Shown in pieces: positions 7,824-17,263 of a stretch of 36,438 nt of DNA. The notes beneath the pieces were generated by a model that searched no databases, had not been told where the DNA came from, and was given only the letters and a program-made list of their open reading frames with translations. Numbering within the stretch: the first letter of the stretch is position 1; the number at the start of each line of letters is the position of its first letter. A program made the position numbers and the translations under genes. Origin of the DNA: Bacteroidota bacterium (GTDB lineage Bacteria; Bacteroidota; Bacteroidia; Bacteroidales; Rikenellaceae); NCBI GenBank assembly GCA_023443765.1, contig JAEZTA010000156.1:1-36438 (forward strand), written 5' to 3'.

Positions 7824-9077
7824 ATGTCCGAACTATACGACCTTTTCAGCAAATACCCCCTCATCTCGACCGACACGCGCCGGATCGCGCCGGATTCGAT
7901 CTTCTTCGCCCTGCGGGGCGCCACTTTCGATGGCAACCGTTTCGTCGCCGAGGCGCTGGAGAAAGGTGCAGCCTATGCCGTCTCCGACGATCCGCAGGTC
8001 GCCGCATCCGACGAACACCAGCGCATCCTGCTCGTCGACGACACGCTGAAAGCCTTGCAGGAGCTCGCCCGCGAACACCGCCGGGTGCTCGGAATTCCGA
8101 TCCTCGCCATCTCGGGCAGCAACGGCAAGACCACCACAAAGGAGCTCGTCAGCCGCGTGCTGGCCGAGCGTTTCGAGGTCTATGCCACCCAGGGCAATCT
8201 CAACAACCACATCGGCGTCCCGCTGACGCTGCTCGCCATGACCCGCGACACGGAGTTCGGCGTGGTGGAGATGGGTGCAAGCGCCCGCGGCGAACTGGCC
8301 CTGCTGGCGTCGATCGCCGAACCGAACTACGGCATCCTGACCAACATCGGCATGGCGCACCTGCTGGGCTTCGGAGGCCCCGAAGGCGTCCGCCGCGGCA
8401 AGGGCGAACTGTTCGACTTCCTCGCGGCGAACGGAGGCCACGCTTTCGTCCCGGCCGACGACGAAATCCTGACCAGCATGGCCTCCGAGCGCGACTCGCT
8501 GGCCACCGAATATTACTCCGTATCGCTGGCCGACGGCATCGAAAACCACCTCGACGGCAACTACAACCGGTTCAACATCGCAGCTGCCGTCGCCGTAGGC
8601 CGCTATTTCGACGTTCCCGACGAACGCATCCGCCACGCCATTGCCGGCTACATCCCCGACAACAACCGCTCACAGCGCATCATAACGGCCCATAACACGC
8701 TCGTTGCCGACTGCTACAACGCCAATCCGTCGAGCATGCGGGCTTCGGTCGAAAACTTCCTCACCGAACCGCTCGAAGAGCGCCAGCACCGGGTGCTGAT
8801 CCTGGGCGACATGCTCGAACTGGGCGACTGGTCCGAACACGAACACGCCGCAATTATCTCGCTGGCCGCACAAAACCCCGAAGCGGAACTGCTGCTCGTA
8901 GGCCCCGAATTCGCCAAAGCCTACGACGACCTCGCGGAAAAACCCGCCAACGTGACGCTCTGCCCCACGCGCGACGACCTCATCTCGCTGCTGAAAGTCT
9001 CCCCCGTGGACAACTCCCTGGTGCTGATCAAAGGCTCCCACGGTATGGGGCTGGACAAGGCGCTTCCGGAACTCTAA
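7824..9077 (+). CDS. murF: UDP-N-acetylmuramoyl-tripeptide--D-alanyl-D-alanine ligase
   Basis: A 417-residue Mur ligase. The short N-terminal UDP-binding domain has the MurF-type STDTRR and FFALRG motifs (residues 15-31). The ATP-binding P-loop GSNGKTTT is at 98-105, followed by NLNNHIGVP and VVEMGAS, and then the C-terminal Rossmann domain with DCYNANPSSM and LGDMLELG. It adds D-Ala-D-Ala to UDP-MurNAc-tripeptide, the last cytosolic step of the peptidoglycan precursor. It lies outside any visible dcw cluster and is single in this region. The ATG at 7824 gives the usual family N-terminus. Confidence 0.95.
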   Translation: MSELYDLFSKYPLISTDTRRIAPDSIFFALRGATFDGNRFVAEALEKGAAYAVSDDPQVAASDEHQRILLVDDTLKALQELAREHRRVLGIPILAISGSNGKTTTKELVSRVLAERFEVYATQGNLNNHIGVPLTLLAMTRDTEFGVVEMGASARGELALLASIAEPNYGILTNIGMAHLLGFGGPEGVRRGKGELFDFLAANGGHAFVPADDEILTSMASERDSLATEYYSVSLADGIENHLDGNYNRFNIAAAVAVGRYFDVPDERIRHAIAGYIPDNNRSQRIITAHNTLVADCYNANPSSMRASVENFLTEPLEERQHRVLILGDMLELGDWSEHEHAAIISLAAQNPEAELLLVGPEFAKAYDDLAEKPANVTLCPTRDDLISLLKVSPVDNSLVLIKGSHGMGLDKALPEL

Positions 9078-9090
9078 AATCCGGGGCCAA

Positions 9091-9132
9091 AAACAAAAAC
9101 AGGCTGTGCGGATGCACAGCCTGTTTTTGTTT
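9091..9132. terminator. Bidirectional terminator between murF and the FAD oxidoreductase gene
   Basis: A 19-bp perfect stem (9091-9109 with 9114-9132) with a four-base loop, A-rich on the left and T-rich on the right. It serves two convergent genes. Confidence 0.92.
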
Positions 9133-11022
9133 CTAATGTTTCAGCACCCGCCCGGGCGGCAAATCGATATGGGGAGGTTCCTCAAGCGTTTTCCCCATGT
9201 TATAGGTCTGGTTGTTCGGTAGTCCCCGACGACCCGCACCCTCGGCCATCAGTGCTTTCAACTCATCGAGGCGATAGCGATAAATATCACGCGGCAACAC
9301 GCCGTACTCCCGGCACAGCGAAGCCGCCATACCTACCACTTCACCCATCATGCCCGTCGTCCGCATTACGCGCACCGTACCCAACGCCACATGTGTCACA
9401 CTGATGTTCCGGCCCGCCATAAAGAGGTTGTCGACATTGCGCGAATAGAAACAACGATAGGGAATCGGATAGGGATGGATCGGAATTTGAACCGAAATAG
9501 CCTTGAATTCACCCCCGGGGAAATGGCGGCCGTTGACCGAGTCGGGATAGTGCAGGTCGATGCTCCATGAGGTCGCAGCCGTGCCATCCTCGTGGAAAAC
9601 ATAGCGTCGGATGTCGTCCTCCTTGAGTACGTAATCACCGATCAGGCGCCGCGACTCGCGCTTTCCGGCAACATATGCCACCCACTCCAGCCGGCGGTCG
9701 CGGAATTCGTCGTTCGCTTTCAGGTCGTTTTTCAGGTAACTCCAGTTGGAGTAGACTGCCAGCAGCCCGTAATCGCGGATGCGCTCGAAGTCGTCCACCT
9801 GATTCCGGAACATTCCGGTTTCCCAGGTCCACTGCCCACGTATCACACGTTCGCAACTCTCATCATTGAATTTCAGGCCGTATTCGAAACGGGGGAACTT
9901 CGCCTTCCCCATGTCCTCTACCGAGTACCACTGCACCGAAGCCCCCATCGTCATGCTATCCTGCTCCTCCGGAGCTTCGAGTTCCCCGAACTGCGCCCGG
10001 GATTCGCGTCCCATCAGATAATCGGCTCCGGCCAAATAGCCCACAGTCCCATCGCCCGTACAGTCAGCATACACCGGAGCCCGGAACACCATGCGTTCTC
10101 CGCTCTCGACCTGCTGCGCCACGATGCCCGTGATACGCCGCCCCTCCATTATAACTTCGTTGGCCCGGCAACCCAGGAAAAGCGTCACATTCGGCTCGTT
10201 TTTCACGAAATCCATCTTCCTTTCGTCCTGGTAATAGTCAGGCGTCCCGGCATTCATACCTTTCGGCGAAGCGAACTCCCTGACCATGTTCCCCAATTCC
10301 GGATAGGGGCCGACCCCAATGCGACCGCCCAACAGCACGCGCACCTCCGAACTGTTGTTGCCGCCCAGCACCGGACGATCGTTGAGTAACGCCACACGGC
10401 ATCCCAGCCGCGCTGCCGAAACCGCTGCGCACATCCCGGCCAGACCGCCGCCGACCACAACGAAGTCATATTCACCGGCATCCCGCGGCTCGGCGGGACG
10501 GTTTGAAAGACGGTCGCGAAAAGCAGCCAACTCCTTCGCTCCCGCAGGCGGTTCACACATCTCCGTCGAGAAATAAACCGCATCACAACGACCGTCGAAT
10601 CCTGTCAGGTCGTGCAGTACAACCTCCACCCGCGGATTGCGCACAACGACCTTTCCGGCATACTGCCACTCCCAACAGTCGCCGCGTCCGCCGAGTTCCG
10701 CAGCCAGCCGCCGACCACCCACTGAGAGACAGAACCGCCCGGCACCTTCACCCACATACCACGGCGAGGTCCAGTTATAGGTCCTCACATAAACATGGTA
10801 AACACCTCGTTCGGGAAACTCGACCGATGCCACCGCATCCCCAACGGGATGCCCCAGCCCATGAGCTAGCAGATAGGGTGAACCCATCCGGTCCATAAAC
10901 TGCTGATCGACAACCCAGCCACCCTTCTGGCCGAAAGACTCCGCTTCAAGCAGCAATTCGGCGGCATGTCCCCCGGTCAGCGAACAGAGTCCCAATATCA
11001 AAATCCAGATTTTTCCTTTCAT
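9133..11022 (-). CDS. Secreted FAD-dependent oxidoreductase with N-terminal beta-sandwich domain
   Basis: A 629-residue protein with a signal peptide (residues 1-20, cut after GGHA). Residues about 21-155 form a carbohydrate-binding-like beta-sandwich (VYHVYVRTYNW, GRFCLSVGGRRL). From residue 186 comes a PF12831-type FAD domain: VVVGGGLAGMCAA dinucleotide-binding motif, then DRPVLGGNNSSEVRV and ADCTGDGTVGYLAGAD, with a C-terminal NLFMAGRNISVTHVA. Relatives are often mislabelled xanthan lyase. The family binds FAD and is thought to oxidise or reduce sugar-like or small-molecule substrates; the substrate here is unknown. An exported flavoprotein beside a SusC/SusD pair suggests it modifies the imported ligand. 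It is divergent from susC with a 302-base gap. Fold confidence is high, role low. Confidence 0.82.
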   Translation of the reverse strand: MKGKIWILILGLCSLTGGHAAELLLEAESFGQKGGWVVDQQFMDRMGSPYLLAHGLGHPVGDAVASVEFPERGVYHVYVRTYNWTSPWYVGEGAGRFCLSVGGRRLAAELGGRGDCWEWQYAGKVVVRNPRVEVVLHDLTGFDGRCDAVYFSTEMCEPPAGAKELAAFRDRLSNRPAEPRDAGEYDFVVVGGGLAGMCAAVSAARLGCRVALLNDRPVLGGNNSSEVRVLLGGRIGVGPYPELGNMVREFASPKGMNAGTPDYYQDERKMDFVKNEPNVTLFLGCRANEVIMEGRRITGIVAQQVESGERMVFRAPVYADCTGDGTVGYLAGADYLMGRESRAQFGELEAPEEQDSMTMGASVQWYSVEDMGKAKFPRFEYGLKFNDESCERVIRGQWTWETGMFRNQVDDFERIRDYGLLAVYSNWSYLKNDLKANDEFRDRRLEWVAYVAGKRESRRLIGDYVLKEDDIRRYVFHEDGTAATSWSIDLHYPDSVNGRHFPGGEFKAISVQIPIHPYPIPYRCFYSRNVDNLFMAGRNISVTHVALGTVRVMRTTGMMGEVVGMAASLCREYGVLPRDIYRYRLDELKALMAEGAGRRGLPNNQTYNMGKTLEEPPHIDLPPGRVLKH

Positions 11023-11112
11023 TGTCTTTTACTTATTTATAATCAATGCAAAATTTCCTTTTCGGTATCCAATATCGGCATTCAAAATGGCATATACAAT
11101 ACTCAGAGGGCT

Positions 11113-11156
11113 AAAAATCGTCGGGAACGGTTGCGGGAACGCTCCCGACGATTTTT
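11113..11156. terminator. Hairpin with A/T flanks between divergent genes
   Basis: A 14-bp perfect stem (11113-11126 with 11143-11156), 16-base loop, with five As on one side and a T run on the other. It looks like a bidirectional intrinsic terminator although no gene ends here. It may insulate the two promoters or end a short untranslated RNA. Confidence 0.65.
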
Positions 11157-11168
11157 TCGGGATAATGC

Positions 11169-11200
11169 TTGTTTTTTATTTTCGGGTTTCTTTATCTTTA
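11169..11200 (+). promoter_or_regulatory. susC promoter
   Basis: TTG at 11169-11171, 21-base spacer, TATCTTTA at 11193-11200, close to the Bacteroidota consensus. The -7 box sits inside a GGTTTC / GAAACC inverted repeat (11185-11190 and 11208-11213), a possible operator. It predicts a leader of about 118 bases. Confidence 0.55.
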
Positions 11201-11258
11201 GTATAGCGAAACCAACCAAAAAACAATTTAATTAATTTATTTCAAACAATTTACAACA

Positions 11259-11285
11259 TTCCGGAGCACCCAATGAAATCCGGAA
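11259..11285 (+). repeat. Inverted repeat in the susC leader
   Basis: TTCCGGA at 11259-11265 and its inverse complement TCCGGAA at 11279-11285 with a 13-base spacer, about 40 bases before the susC ATG. It could form an RNA hairpin in the leader or be a protein-binding site. Confidence 0.5.
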
Positions 11286-11324
11286 CGAATCAAGTGCAAA
11301 AACAACCTCTACAACCCTAAATTC

Positions 11325-14300
11325 ATGAAGCAAACTCTACGATTCTCCCGGGAAATCTGCCTCGTCTGCCTGCTCTTCGCAACGGCGATCGCACATGCCC
11401 AGCCGCGAACAGTTTTCGGCACCGTTGCGGACAAACAGACGGGCGAGCCCATGCCCGGCGTCAGCGTCGTCTTGAAAGGCTCCACCCTCGGCACAACGAC
11501 CGACAGTAAAGGTGGCTTTCAGCTCAAACTCCCCGCACAACAGGGCACACTGCTCTTTTCGTTCCTAGGCTACAAGCCCTTCGAAATCCAGGCTGGCGGG
11601 AACAAAGACGTGTTCGACGTGATGCTCGACAAGGAGACACTCGACATCGAACAGGTCGTCGTAGTCGGCTACGGCGTACAAAAGAAAGTCAACCTCACGG
11701 GCGCTATCTCCACCATGGAGGGCGACGATATCTCCCGGCGTCCGGTCATGCTGGCCTCGTCGGCCCTGCAGGGACTCTCGGCGGGGGTCACTGTCACCCA
11801 GTCCTCCGGCCAGCCCGGTTCCGACGGTTCGACGATCCGCATCCGCGGCGTGGGCACGCTCAACAACTCCGAAGCACTGGTGCTGGTAGACGGCGTGGAG
11901 GGCAAACTCGACGGCGTGAACCCCAACGACATCGAATCGATCTCCGTGCTCAAAGACGCCGCATCAGCTGCCATCTACGGCTCGCGTGCAGCCAACGGCG
12001 TAATCCTCGTCACCACGAAGATCGGTACACAGGAAAAACTGAGCGTCAGTTACAATGGCTACGCCGGATTCCAGCGTTTCACCACCCTGCCCGAGTTTGT
12101 CGACGGATATACCTACATGAAGGCTATGAACGACGCCTATGCCAACCAGGACATGACACCGCTCTACTCCGATGCCTATCTGCGCGATTACCTGCGTTAC
12201 AAGCACATGGACCCCGACAACTACCCCGACACCGACTGGCAGAAGGAGGTTTACACCGGATCCGGATTCACTCAGAGCCACCATATCAGCGTCAGCGGTG
12301 GCAAGCGGGTCAACGTACTGGCATCGTTCGGCTACCAGGACCAGGACGGCCTGCTGCCGCATTTCTCCTCAGACCGCTACTCGTTCCGCCTGAATGCCAA
12401 AATGAACATCACGAAGGCTATCGAGGCCTCGATGCTCATCGACGGACGGCGCGCCGACATCAACTCCCCAACCGGCTCCGCGGCGGTCAAGAGTAGCGTC
12501 AACCGCATCCCGAACATCTATCCGGCACGCCTGAGCGACGGCCGCTGGGGCACGGGTCTCAATGGCAACAACCCGCTGGCACTGGTGACTGAGGGCGGTA
12601 TGAACAACGGCGTCTACTATAACCTCCGGGCCAGTTTCCAGGTGAATATCAAACCATTCGACGGTGCGAGCGTCGAGTTCAACTTCACGCCCAAATATTC
12701 CAATTCCCAGGTCCGCAAGTTCAACAAAGCCATCGAGACCTATGAACCCGGCCGCGAAACCCCGGCTTACACCTCACCGGCCAAAAGCAGCCTGAACGAG
12801 AGCGACAGCAAGACTACTGAAAATCTACTGCGTGTGATCGCCCGCTACAACAAGACCTTCGGCAGCCATGAAATCGGCGTCCTGGCCGGTTACGAACAGA
12901 TCGCCAGCAAGACCCGCGACATGGGAACCCGCCGCGAAGGTTTTCCGCTCACGAACTATCCCGAGATGAACGCCGGATCGACCGAGAACATGAGCAATTC
13001 GGGCGGTGCCAGCGAATGGGCACTGCTATCGTGGTTCGGACGCATCAACTACGCCTACAAGTCGCGTTACCTGTTCGAGGCCAACGTCCGCATCGACGGC
13101 TCGTCGCGCTTTGCCCGCGGCCACCGCTTCGGTACGTTCCCTTCGGTGTCGGTGGGCTGGCGACTCTCGGAAGAGGAGTTTCTCCGGGAGGTCCGGTGGA
13201 TTTCAAACCTCAAGTTGCGCGCCTCGTGGGGCCAGTTGGGTAACCAGCAGATCGGCACCTACCCCGCCTACACTACCATCACGCTCGGTCCGAGCTTTAT
13301 CTTCGGCAGCAAACCGGCCGACGGTGGCGTACAGAAATCCTATGCCAATGAAGGCATCACATGGGAGACTACCGAAACAGCCGACGTAGGCCTCGACATA
13401 GCGCTGTTCGGCAACAAGCTGAGCGCGACGTTCGACTTCTACAACCGCAAGACGAAGGATATCCTGCTCACCCTGCCCCTTCCGGGCATCACGGGTATGA
13501 ACGAACCTTACCAGAATGCCGGTGTCGTACAGAACCGCGGCTGGGATCTCGAACTCAAACACGCCAATACGGTAGGCCGGTTCAGCTACCAGATCGGCTT
13601 CACCCTCTCCGATGTCCACAACAAAATCCTCGATCTGAAAGGTGCCGGCCCGATCATCAGCGGCTACAACCTCAAGGCCGAAGGCTATCCCATCAATTCG
13701 ATCTACGGCTACAAGGCGCTGGGACTGTTCCGCACCGAGGAGCAACTGGCCGAAAGCCCCAAGCAGACCTTCAGTTCCTACGACCTGGGCGACATCCGCT
13801 ACGCCAATCTCAGCGACACAGGCACGGCCAACACCATCGACCGCGAGGACCGCACGGTGATCGGCAACCAGATTCCGCGTTTTGTCTACGGTCTGAACCT
13901 GAGTGCCCAATATCGCAATTTCGACCTCTCAGTACTTATCCAGGGTGTCGGCAAAAAGGATGTGATCTATACGGGCGACGTGGTATGGGCCCTCTACAAC
14001 GCGGGCAAAATGCAGGCCTGGCAGACCGACTACTGGTCAAAGGAGAATCCGAATGCCTCCTACCCGCGCCCGATCGCTGCCTCGTCGCACAACAACTTCC
14101 AGAATTCGAGTTTCTGGGTCTACGACGCGGCCTACCTGCGCCTGAAAAACCTGCAAATCGGTTATACCCTCCCATCGCACCTCACGCGCAAAATATGGAT
14201 CGACAAACTGCGCATCTACTTCACGGGCGACAACCTGCTGACCTGGGATAAGATGCCCAAGGGCTGGGATCCCGAGACCCCCAGCGGCGATGCGGAAATC

Positions 14301-14348
14301 TACCCTATCGCCCAGACTTTCGTCTTCGGAATCCAACTCACCTTCTAA
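11325..14348 (+). CDS. SusC/RagA-family TonB-dependent outer-membrane transporter
   Basis: A 1007-residue protein with a signal peptide (cut near AHAQ, residue 26), then a carboxypeptidase-regulatory-like domain (about 28-110; GTVADKQTGEPMPGVSV), a TonB-box-like stretch (IEQVVVVGYGVQKK), the plug domain (IRIRGVGTLNNSEALVLVDG, IYGSRAANGVILVTT) and a 22-strand barrel ending in an aromatic strand (TFVFGIQLTF). It imports a ligand across the outer membrane using TonB energy, with SusD as the lid. There is no FecA-type N-terminal signalling domain, so it is not itself an ECF/anti-sigma signal input; the LacI-family regulator nearby is the likelier control. susD follows after 12 bases. Confidence 0.95.
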   Translation: MKQTLRFSREICLVCLLFATAIAHAQPRTVFGTVADKQTGEPMPGVSVVLKGSTLGTTTDSKGGFQLKLPAQQGTLLFSFLGYKPFEIQAGGNKDVFDVMLDKETLDIEQVVVVGYGVQKKVNLTGAISTMEGDDISRRPVMLASSALQGLSAGVTVTQSSGQPGSDGSTIRIRGVGTLNNSEALVLVDGVEGKLDGVNPNDIESISVLKDAASAAIYGSRAANGVILVTTKIGTQEKLSVSYNGYAGFQRFTTLPEFVDGYTYMKAMNDAYANQDMTPLYSDAYLRDYLRYKHMDPDNYPDTDWQKEVYTGSGFTQSHHISVSGGKRVNVLASFGYQDQDGLLPHFSSDRYSFRLNAKMNITKAIEASMLIDGRRADINSPTGSAAVKSSVNRIPNIYPARLSDGRWGTGLNGNNPLALVTEGGMNNGVYYNLRASFQVNIKPFDGASVEFNFTPKYSNSQVRKFNKAIETYEPGRETPAYTSPAKSSLNESDSKTTENLLRVIARYNKTFGSHEIGVLAGYEQIASKTRDMGTRREGFPLTNYPEMNAGSTENMSNSGGASEWALLSWFGRINYAYKSRYLFEANVRIDGSSRFARGHRFGTFPSVSVGWRLSEEEFLREVRWISNLKLRASWGQLGNQQIGTYPAYTTITLGPSFIFGSKPADGGVQKSYANEGITWETTETADVGLDIALFGNKLSATFDFYNRKTKDILLTLPLPGITGMNEPYQNAGVVQNRGWDLELKHANTVGRFSYQIGFTLSDVHNKILDLKGAGPIISGYNLKAEGYPINSIYGYKALGLFRTEEQLAESPKQTFSSYDLGDIRYANLSDTGTANTIDREDRTVIGNQIPRFVYGLNLSAQYRNFDLSVLIQGVGKKDVIYTGDVVWALYNAGKMQAWQTDYWSKENPNASYPRPIAASSHNNFQNSSFWVYDAAYLRLKNLQIGYTLPSHLTRKIWIDKLRIYFTGDNLLTWDKMPKGWDPETPSGDAEIYPIAQTFVFGIQLTF

Positions 14349-14360
14349 CCTGAAAATGCC

Positions 14361-16016
14361 ATGAAATTCAAATACAGCCTCATTCTACTGGCCACCGCGG
14401 CCCTCGCTTCATGCCAGGACTTCCTGGACCGCTACCCCCTGGAAGAGCCCGCCAGTTCGGAGTTCTACTCCAACGAAGACGAGCTGACGCTGGCCGTCAA
14501 TGGCGCCTACCGCAGCCTCTACTGGCTCTCGAACGACGATGTTCCCTATCAGCTCTTCATCGACGGCACCACCGACATTGTTTACATCCGCGGCACCTAC
14601 GCCAATATGACCGATATGCGCCGGGGCGAAGGCTCGGCCGAAACGGCGACCTTCAAAACCATCTGGGATACCTTCTACGGTTACATCGCCCGATGCAACA
14701 ACCTGCTCGACAACATGCACAATGCCCAGGGACGGGTCAGCGAGACATTCTACAACCGCATCGAGGCGCAAGCCCGGTTCCTGCGCGCCTATAACTACTT
14801 CTACCTCGTCAACCTCTACGGCGATGTACCCTTTGCCGAGCACGTCCTCGACTGGCAGCAACCGCGCCTCCCGAAGACCCCGAAGGAGGAGATTGTCGCC
14901 CGTCTCTACGCGGACCTCGACTTTGCCAAGGACCACCTGCCCGCCAAATGGACAGGCGACGACGAAGGGCGTGCCACACGCGGCGCGGCATTCGGACTGA
15001 AAGCCCGCATCGCCCTTTACAACAACGACTACGAAACGGCTGCCGCCGCGGCCGACTCGGTCATCAAATCCAAAGCCTACGAAATCTACCCCAGCTACGA
15101 AAAACTCTTCCTGCATAATGGTTCAGGCTCGTCCGAGGCAATGCTCTACATGCCCTTCCTGTTGGGCACGCAGACCAACCAAATTCCCAAATACGTCGGG
15201 ACCCGCCTGGCCAACTGCTACTCGATCATCGTCCCCACGCAGGTCCTCGTCGACATGTACCAATGTACCGACGGCCAACGCATCGACCAGTCGCCGAAAT
15301 ATGACCCGAAAAAGCCCTACGAAAACCGCGACCCGCGGCTGGGTTACTCGATCCTTTACCCCGGCCAGTGGCATTCGGGTTATAAGTTCGAGGTGCACCC
15401 CGACTCGACCAAAACCAGCGCTGTGATCAACGGCGAAACGGTGCGCATCAACAATACCGAAGTAACCAACGCTTACGGCTCATTTACGGGCTACATCGAG
15501 AAGAAATACTACGACGAATCGGACGTTCCCGGCAAAATTACGCAGTGTGAGCTCAACTTCATGCTGATGCGTTACGCCGAGGTGCTGCTCACCTACGCCG
15601 AAGCCCGCATCGAACTCAACCGCATTGACCAATCGGTGATCGACGCCATCAACGCCGTGCGGCAGCGTAAGGATGTGATGATGCCCGCCGCCGCGCTCTC
15701 GATGTCACGGGACAAACTGCGCGAACTGGTACGCTATGAGCGGACAATCGAACTGGCCATGGAAGGTTTCCGCCTGCTGGATATCCGTCGCTGGAAGATC
15801 GTCGAACACGTACTGCCGGGCTACCTGCTTGGCAAGCGAACCAAAGCCGACTGGTATACGCCCGTCATCCCCGCCTTCAGCGACTACGGCAAACCCGAAT
15901 ACCCCGACGAATCGATCTTCCAAAAGCTCGGATTCGCCACCTTTAACCGCGAGATCCAGTACAGCTGGCCCATTCCCCAGACCGAGATCGACCGCAATCC
16001 CCTGTTGAAAGACTAA
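14361..16016 (+). CDS. SusD/RagB-family surface lipoprotein
   Basis: A 551-residue lipoprotein (signal to ALASC, Cys18) with the SusD pattern: QDFLDRYPLEEP just after the lipid anchor, TPR-like helices in the first half (RAYNYFYLVNLYGDVPF is typical), and the C-terminal RagB motifs (LMRYAEVLLTYAEARIELN, AMEGFRLLDIRRW). It sits on the cell surface as the ligand-binding lid of the preceding SusC, to which it is joined by a 12-base gap. Full length. The ligand is not predictable from sequence. Confidence 0.95.
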   Translation: MKFKYSLILLATAALASCQDFLDRYPLEEPASSEFYSNEDELTLAVNGAYRSLYWLSNDDVPYQLFIDGTTDIVYIRGTYANMTDMRRGEGSAETATFKTIWDTFYGYIARCNNLLDNMHNAQGRVSETFYNRIEAQARFLRAYNYFYLVNLYGDVPFAEHVLDWQQPRLPKTPKEEIVARLYADLDFAKDHLPAKWTGDDEGRATRGAAFGLKARIALYNNDYETAAAAADSVIKSKAYEIYPSYEKLFLHNGSGSSEAMLYMPFLLGTQTNQIPKYVGTRLANCYSIIVPTQVLVDMYQCTDGQRIDQSPKYDPKKPYENRDPRLGYSILYPGQWHSGYKFEVHPDSTKTSAVINGETVRINNTEVTNAYGSFTGYIEKKYYDESDVPGKITQCELNFMLMRYAEVLLTYAEARIELNRIDQSVIDAINAVRQRKDVMMPAAALSMSRDKLRELVRYERTIELAMEGFRLLDIRRWKIVEHVLPGYLLGKRTKADWYTPVIPAFSDYGKPEYPDESIFQKLGFATFNREIQYSWPIPQTEIDRNPLLKD

Positions 16017-16027
16017 AACCGAAAACC

Positions 16028-17245
16028 ATGAATTACGTAAAACTCTGCAAATTCAACCTGATGCTGTTTGCTTCGCTGACACTGCTCTGCTCCTCCTGCA
16101 ACGCCAACGACCACAATGCACAGCCCGTCACCCAGCCCTACGGCATGAAAGCGCTGCCCTATACCTCGGCTGTCGAGGTCGTATGGCCCGCCCAGGAAGG
16201 TGTCTCACGCTACGAAGTGCAATACACCGAAGGCACGGACTTCGCCGCTGCAACCGTCCGCGAAGTATCGGGCGAAAAACTGCTCATCGAAGGGCTGAAA
16301 CCCGATACCGAATATTCAGTGCGCGTCCGGGCTGCCGCCGGCAACGACTGGACCGACTGGAGCGTCACTAAAACAGTCACGACTTACAGCCTCGAAATCA
16401 GTGTCGGCACATTCAATCTGTTGGGTGCCACTTACACCTTCAAAGGCCCCTGGGACGTACGCAAAGGCCCCGCCGGAAAGCTTATTTTAAGCGATATGTT
16501 CTTCCCCGACATCCTGGGTACGCAGGAGACGGCCAACGAACAGCAGATGAACGACATGATAGCCATGCTCGGGGAGCACTACGACTACCGCGCCGGGGAG
16601 TCCGAAACCATGTCGGCACACCTTATTTTTTGGAAAAAGGACAAATTCGAACTCGTCGAGGCCGGCGACATCGACATGATGGGCGACAACTATCCCGGCA
16701 AATACCTCACGTCGCGTTATGCCAACTATGTGCGGCTGCGCGAGAAATCCACGGGCAACGAAATCCTCGTCTACGACATCCATCCCCGCGCAGGCAATGA
16801 TGTCGAAACGCAGAAACTCCGCGAACTGACAGCCAAAGGCCTCGCTACGGCCGCGCTGCGCAAAGCCCGCGAAACGAACCTTCCCATCGTCATCACGGGA
16901 GATATGAACAACTACCCCACAACGATGATCGAAGGCGTGGCAGGCGCCCCGCTGACCCTTTCGAGCAAAGGATTCCTCGACACTTATGCGATGACTGAAA
17001 ACCGGACCAACGGCGACTTCAGCACCCACTGCTCGCAGGAGAACGTTGCCGAAAACGGAACTCTGACCGTCGGCAAAAACGGCACGAAACGCATCGACTT
17101 CATCTATGCCTACCCTTACGAGCGGGTAGCGGCTTCGGATTACGCCATCGTCATCGACTTTGCCGACGACTCGCGCTCCATGGCCCGCTTGCCGATGCCT
17201 TCAGACCACTTACCCGTACGCACAACGCTCCATTTCCGTTACTAA
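16028..17245 (+). CDS. Surface lipoprotein with FN3 domain fused to an EEP hydrolase domain
   Basis: A 405-residue lipoprotein (signal to LLCSSC, Cys24 or Cys21). Residues about 38-122 are a fibronectin type III domain (GLKPDTEYSVRVRAAAGNDW), followed by an EEP domain to the end. Catalytic marks are present: N in GTFNLLG, E in GTQE, H in YDIHPRAG, GDMNN, RIDFIYA and PSDHLP, so it should be an active metal-dependent phosphodiesterase or phosphatase. It is 11 bases after susD, the position usually held by a surface glycan-binding protein or enzyme, so the SusCD ligand may carry a phosphoester (inference). It is the second EEP lipoprotein in the window; the first (50-931) lacks the FN3 domain. 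Confidence 0.85.
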   Translation: MNYVKLCKFNLMLFASLTLLCSSCNANDHNAQPVTQPYGMKALPYTSAVEVVWPAQEGVSRYEVQYTEGTDFAAATVREVSGEKLLIEGLKPDTEYSVRVRAAAGNDWTDWSVTKTVTTYSLEISVGTFNLLGATYTFKGPWDVRKGPAGKLILSDMFFPDILGTQETANEQQMNDMIAMLGEHYDYRAGESETMSAHLIFWKKDKFELVEAGDIDMMGDNYPGKYLTSRYANYVRLREKSTGNEILVYDIHPRAGNDVETQKLRELTAKGLATAALRKARETNLPIVITGDMNNYPTTMIEGVAGAPLTLSSKGFLDTYAMTENRTNGDFSTHCSQENVAENGTLTVGKNGTKRIDFIYAYPYERVAASDYAIVIDFADDSRSMARLPMPSDHLPVRTTLHFRY

Positions 17246-17263
17246 CCCCAAAACCGATCCGAC

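Larger units (their letters stand above)
11023..11324. other. Intergenic region between the FAD oxidoreductase and susC genes
   Basis: No gene is visible in these 302 bases. The region holds a strong hairpin (11113-11156), the susC promoter (11169-11200) bracketed by an inverted repeat, and a leader of about 118 bases containing another inverted repeat (11259-11285). A promoter for the minus-strand oxidoreductase is not obvious. Confidence 0.7.
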
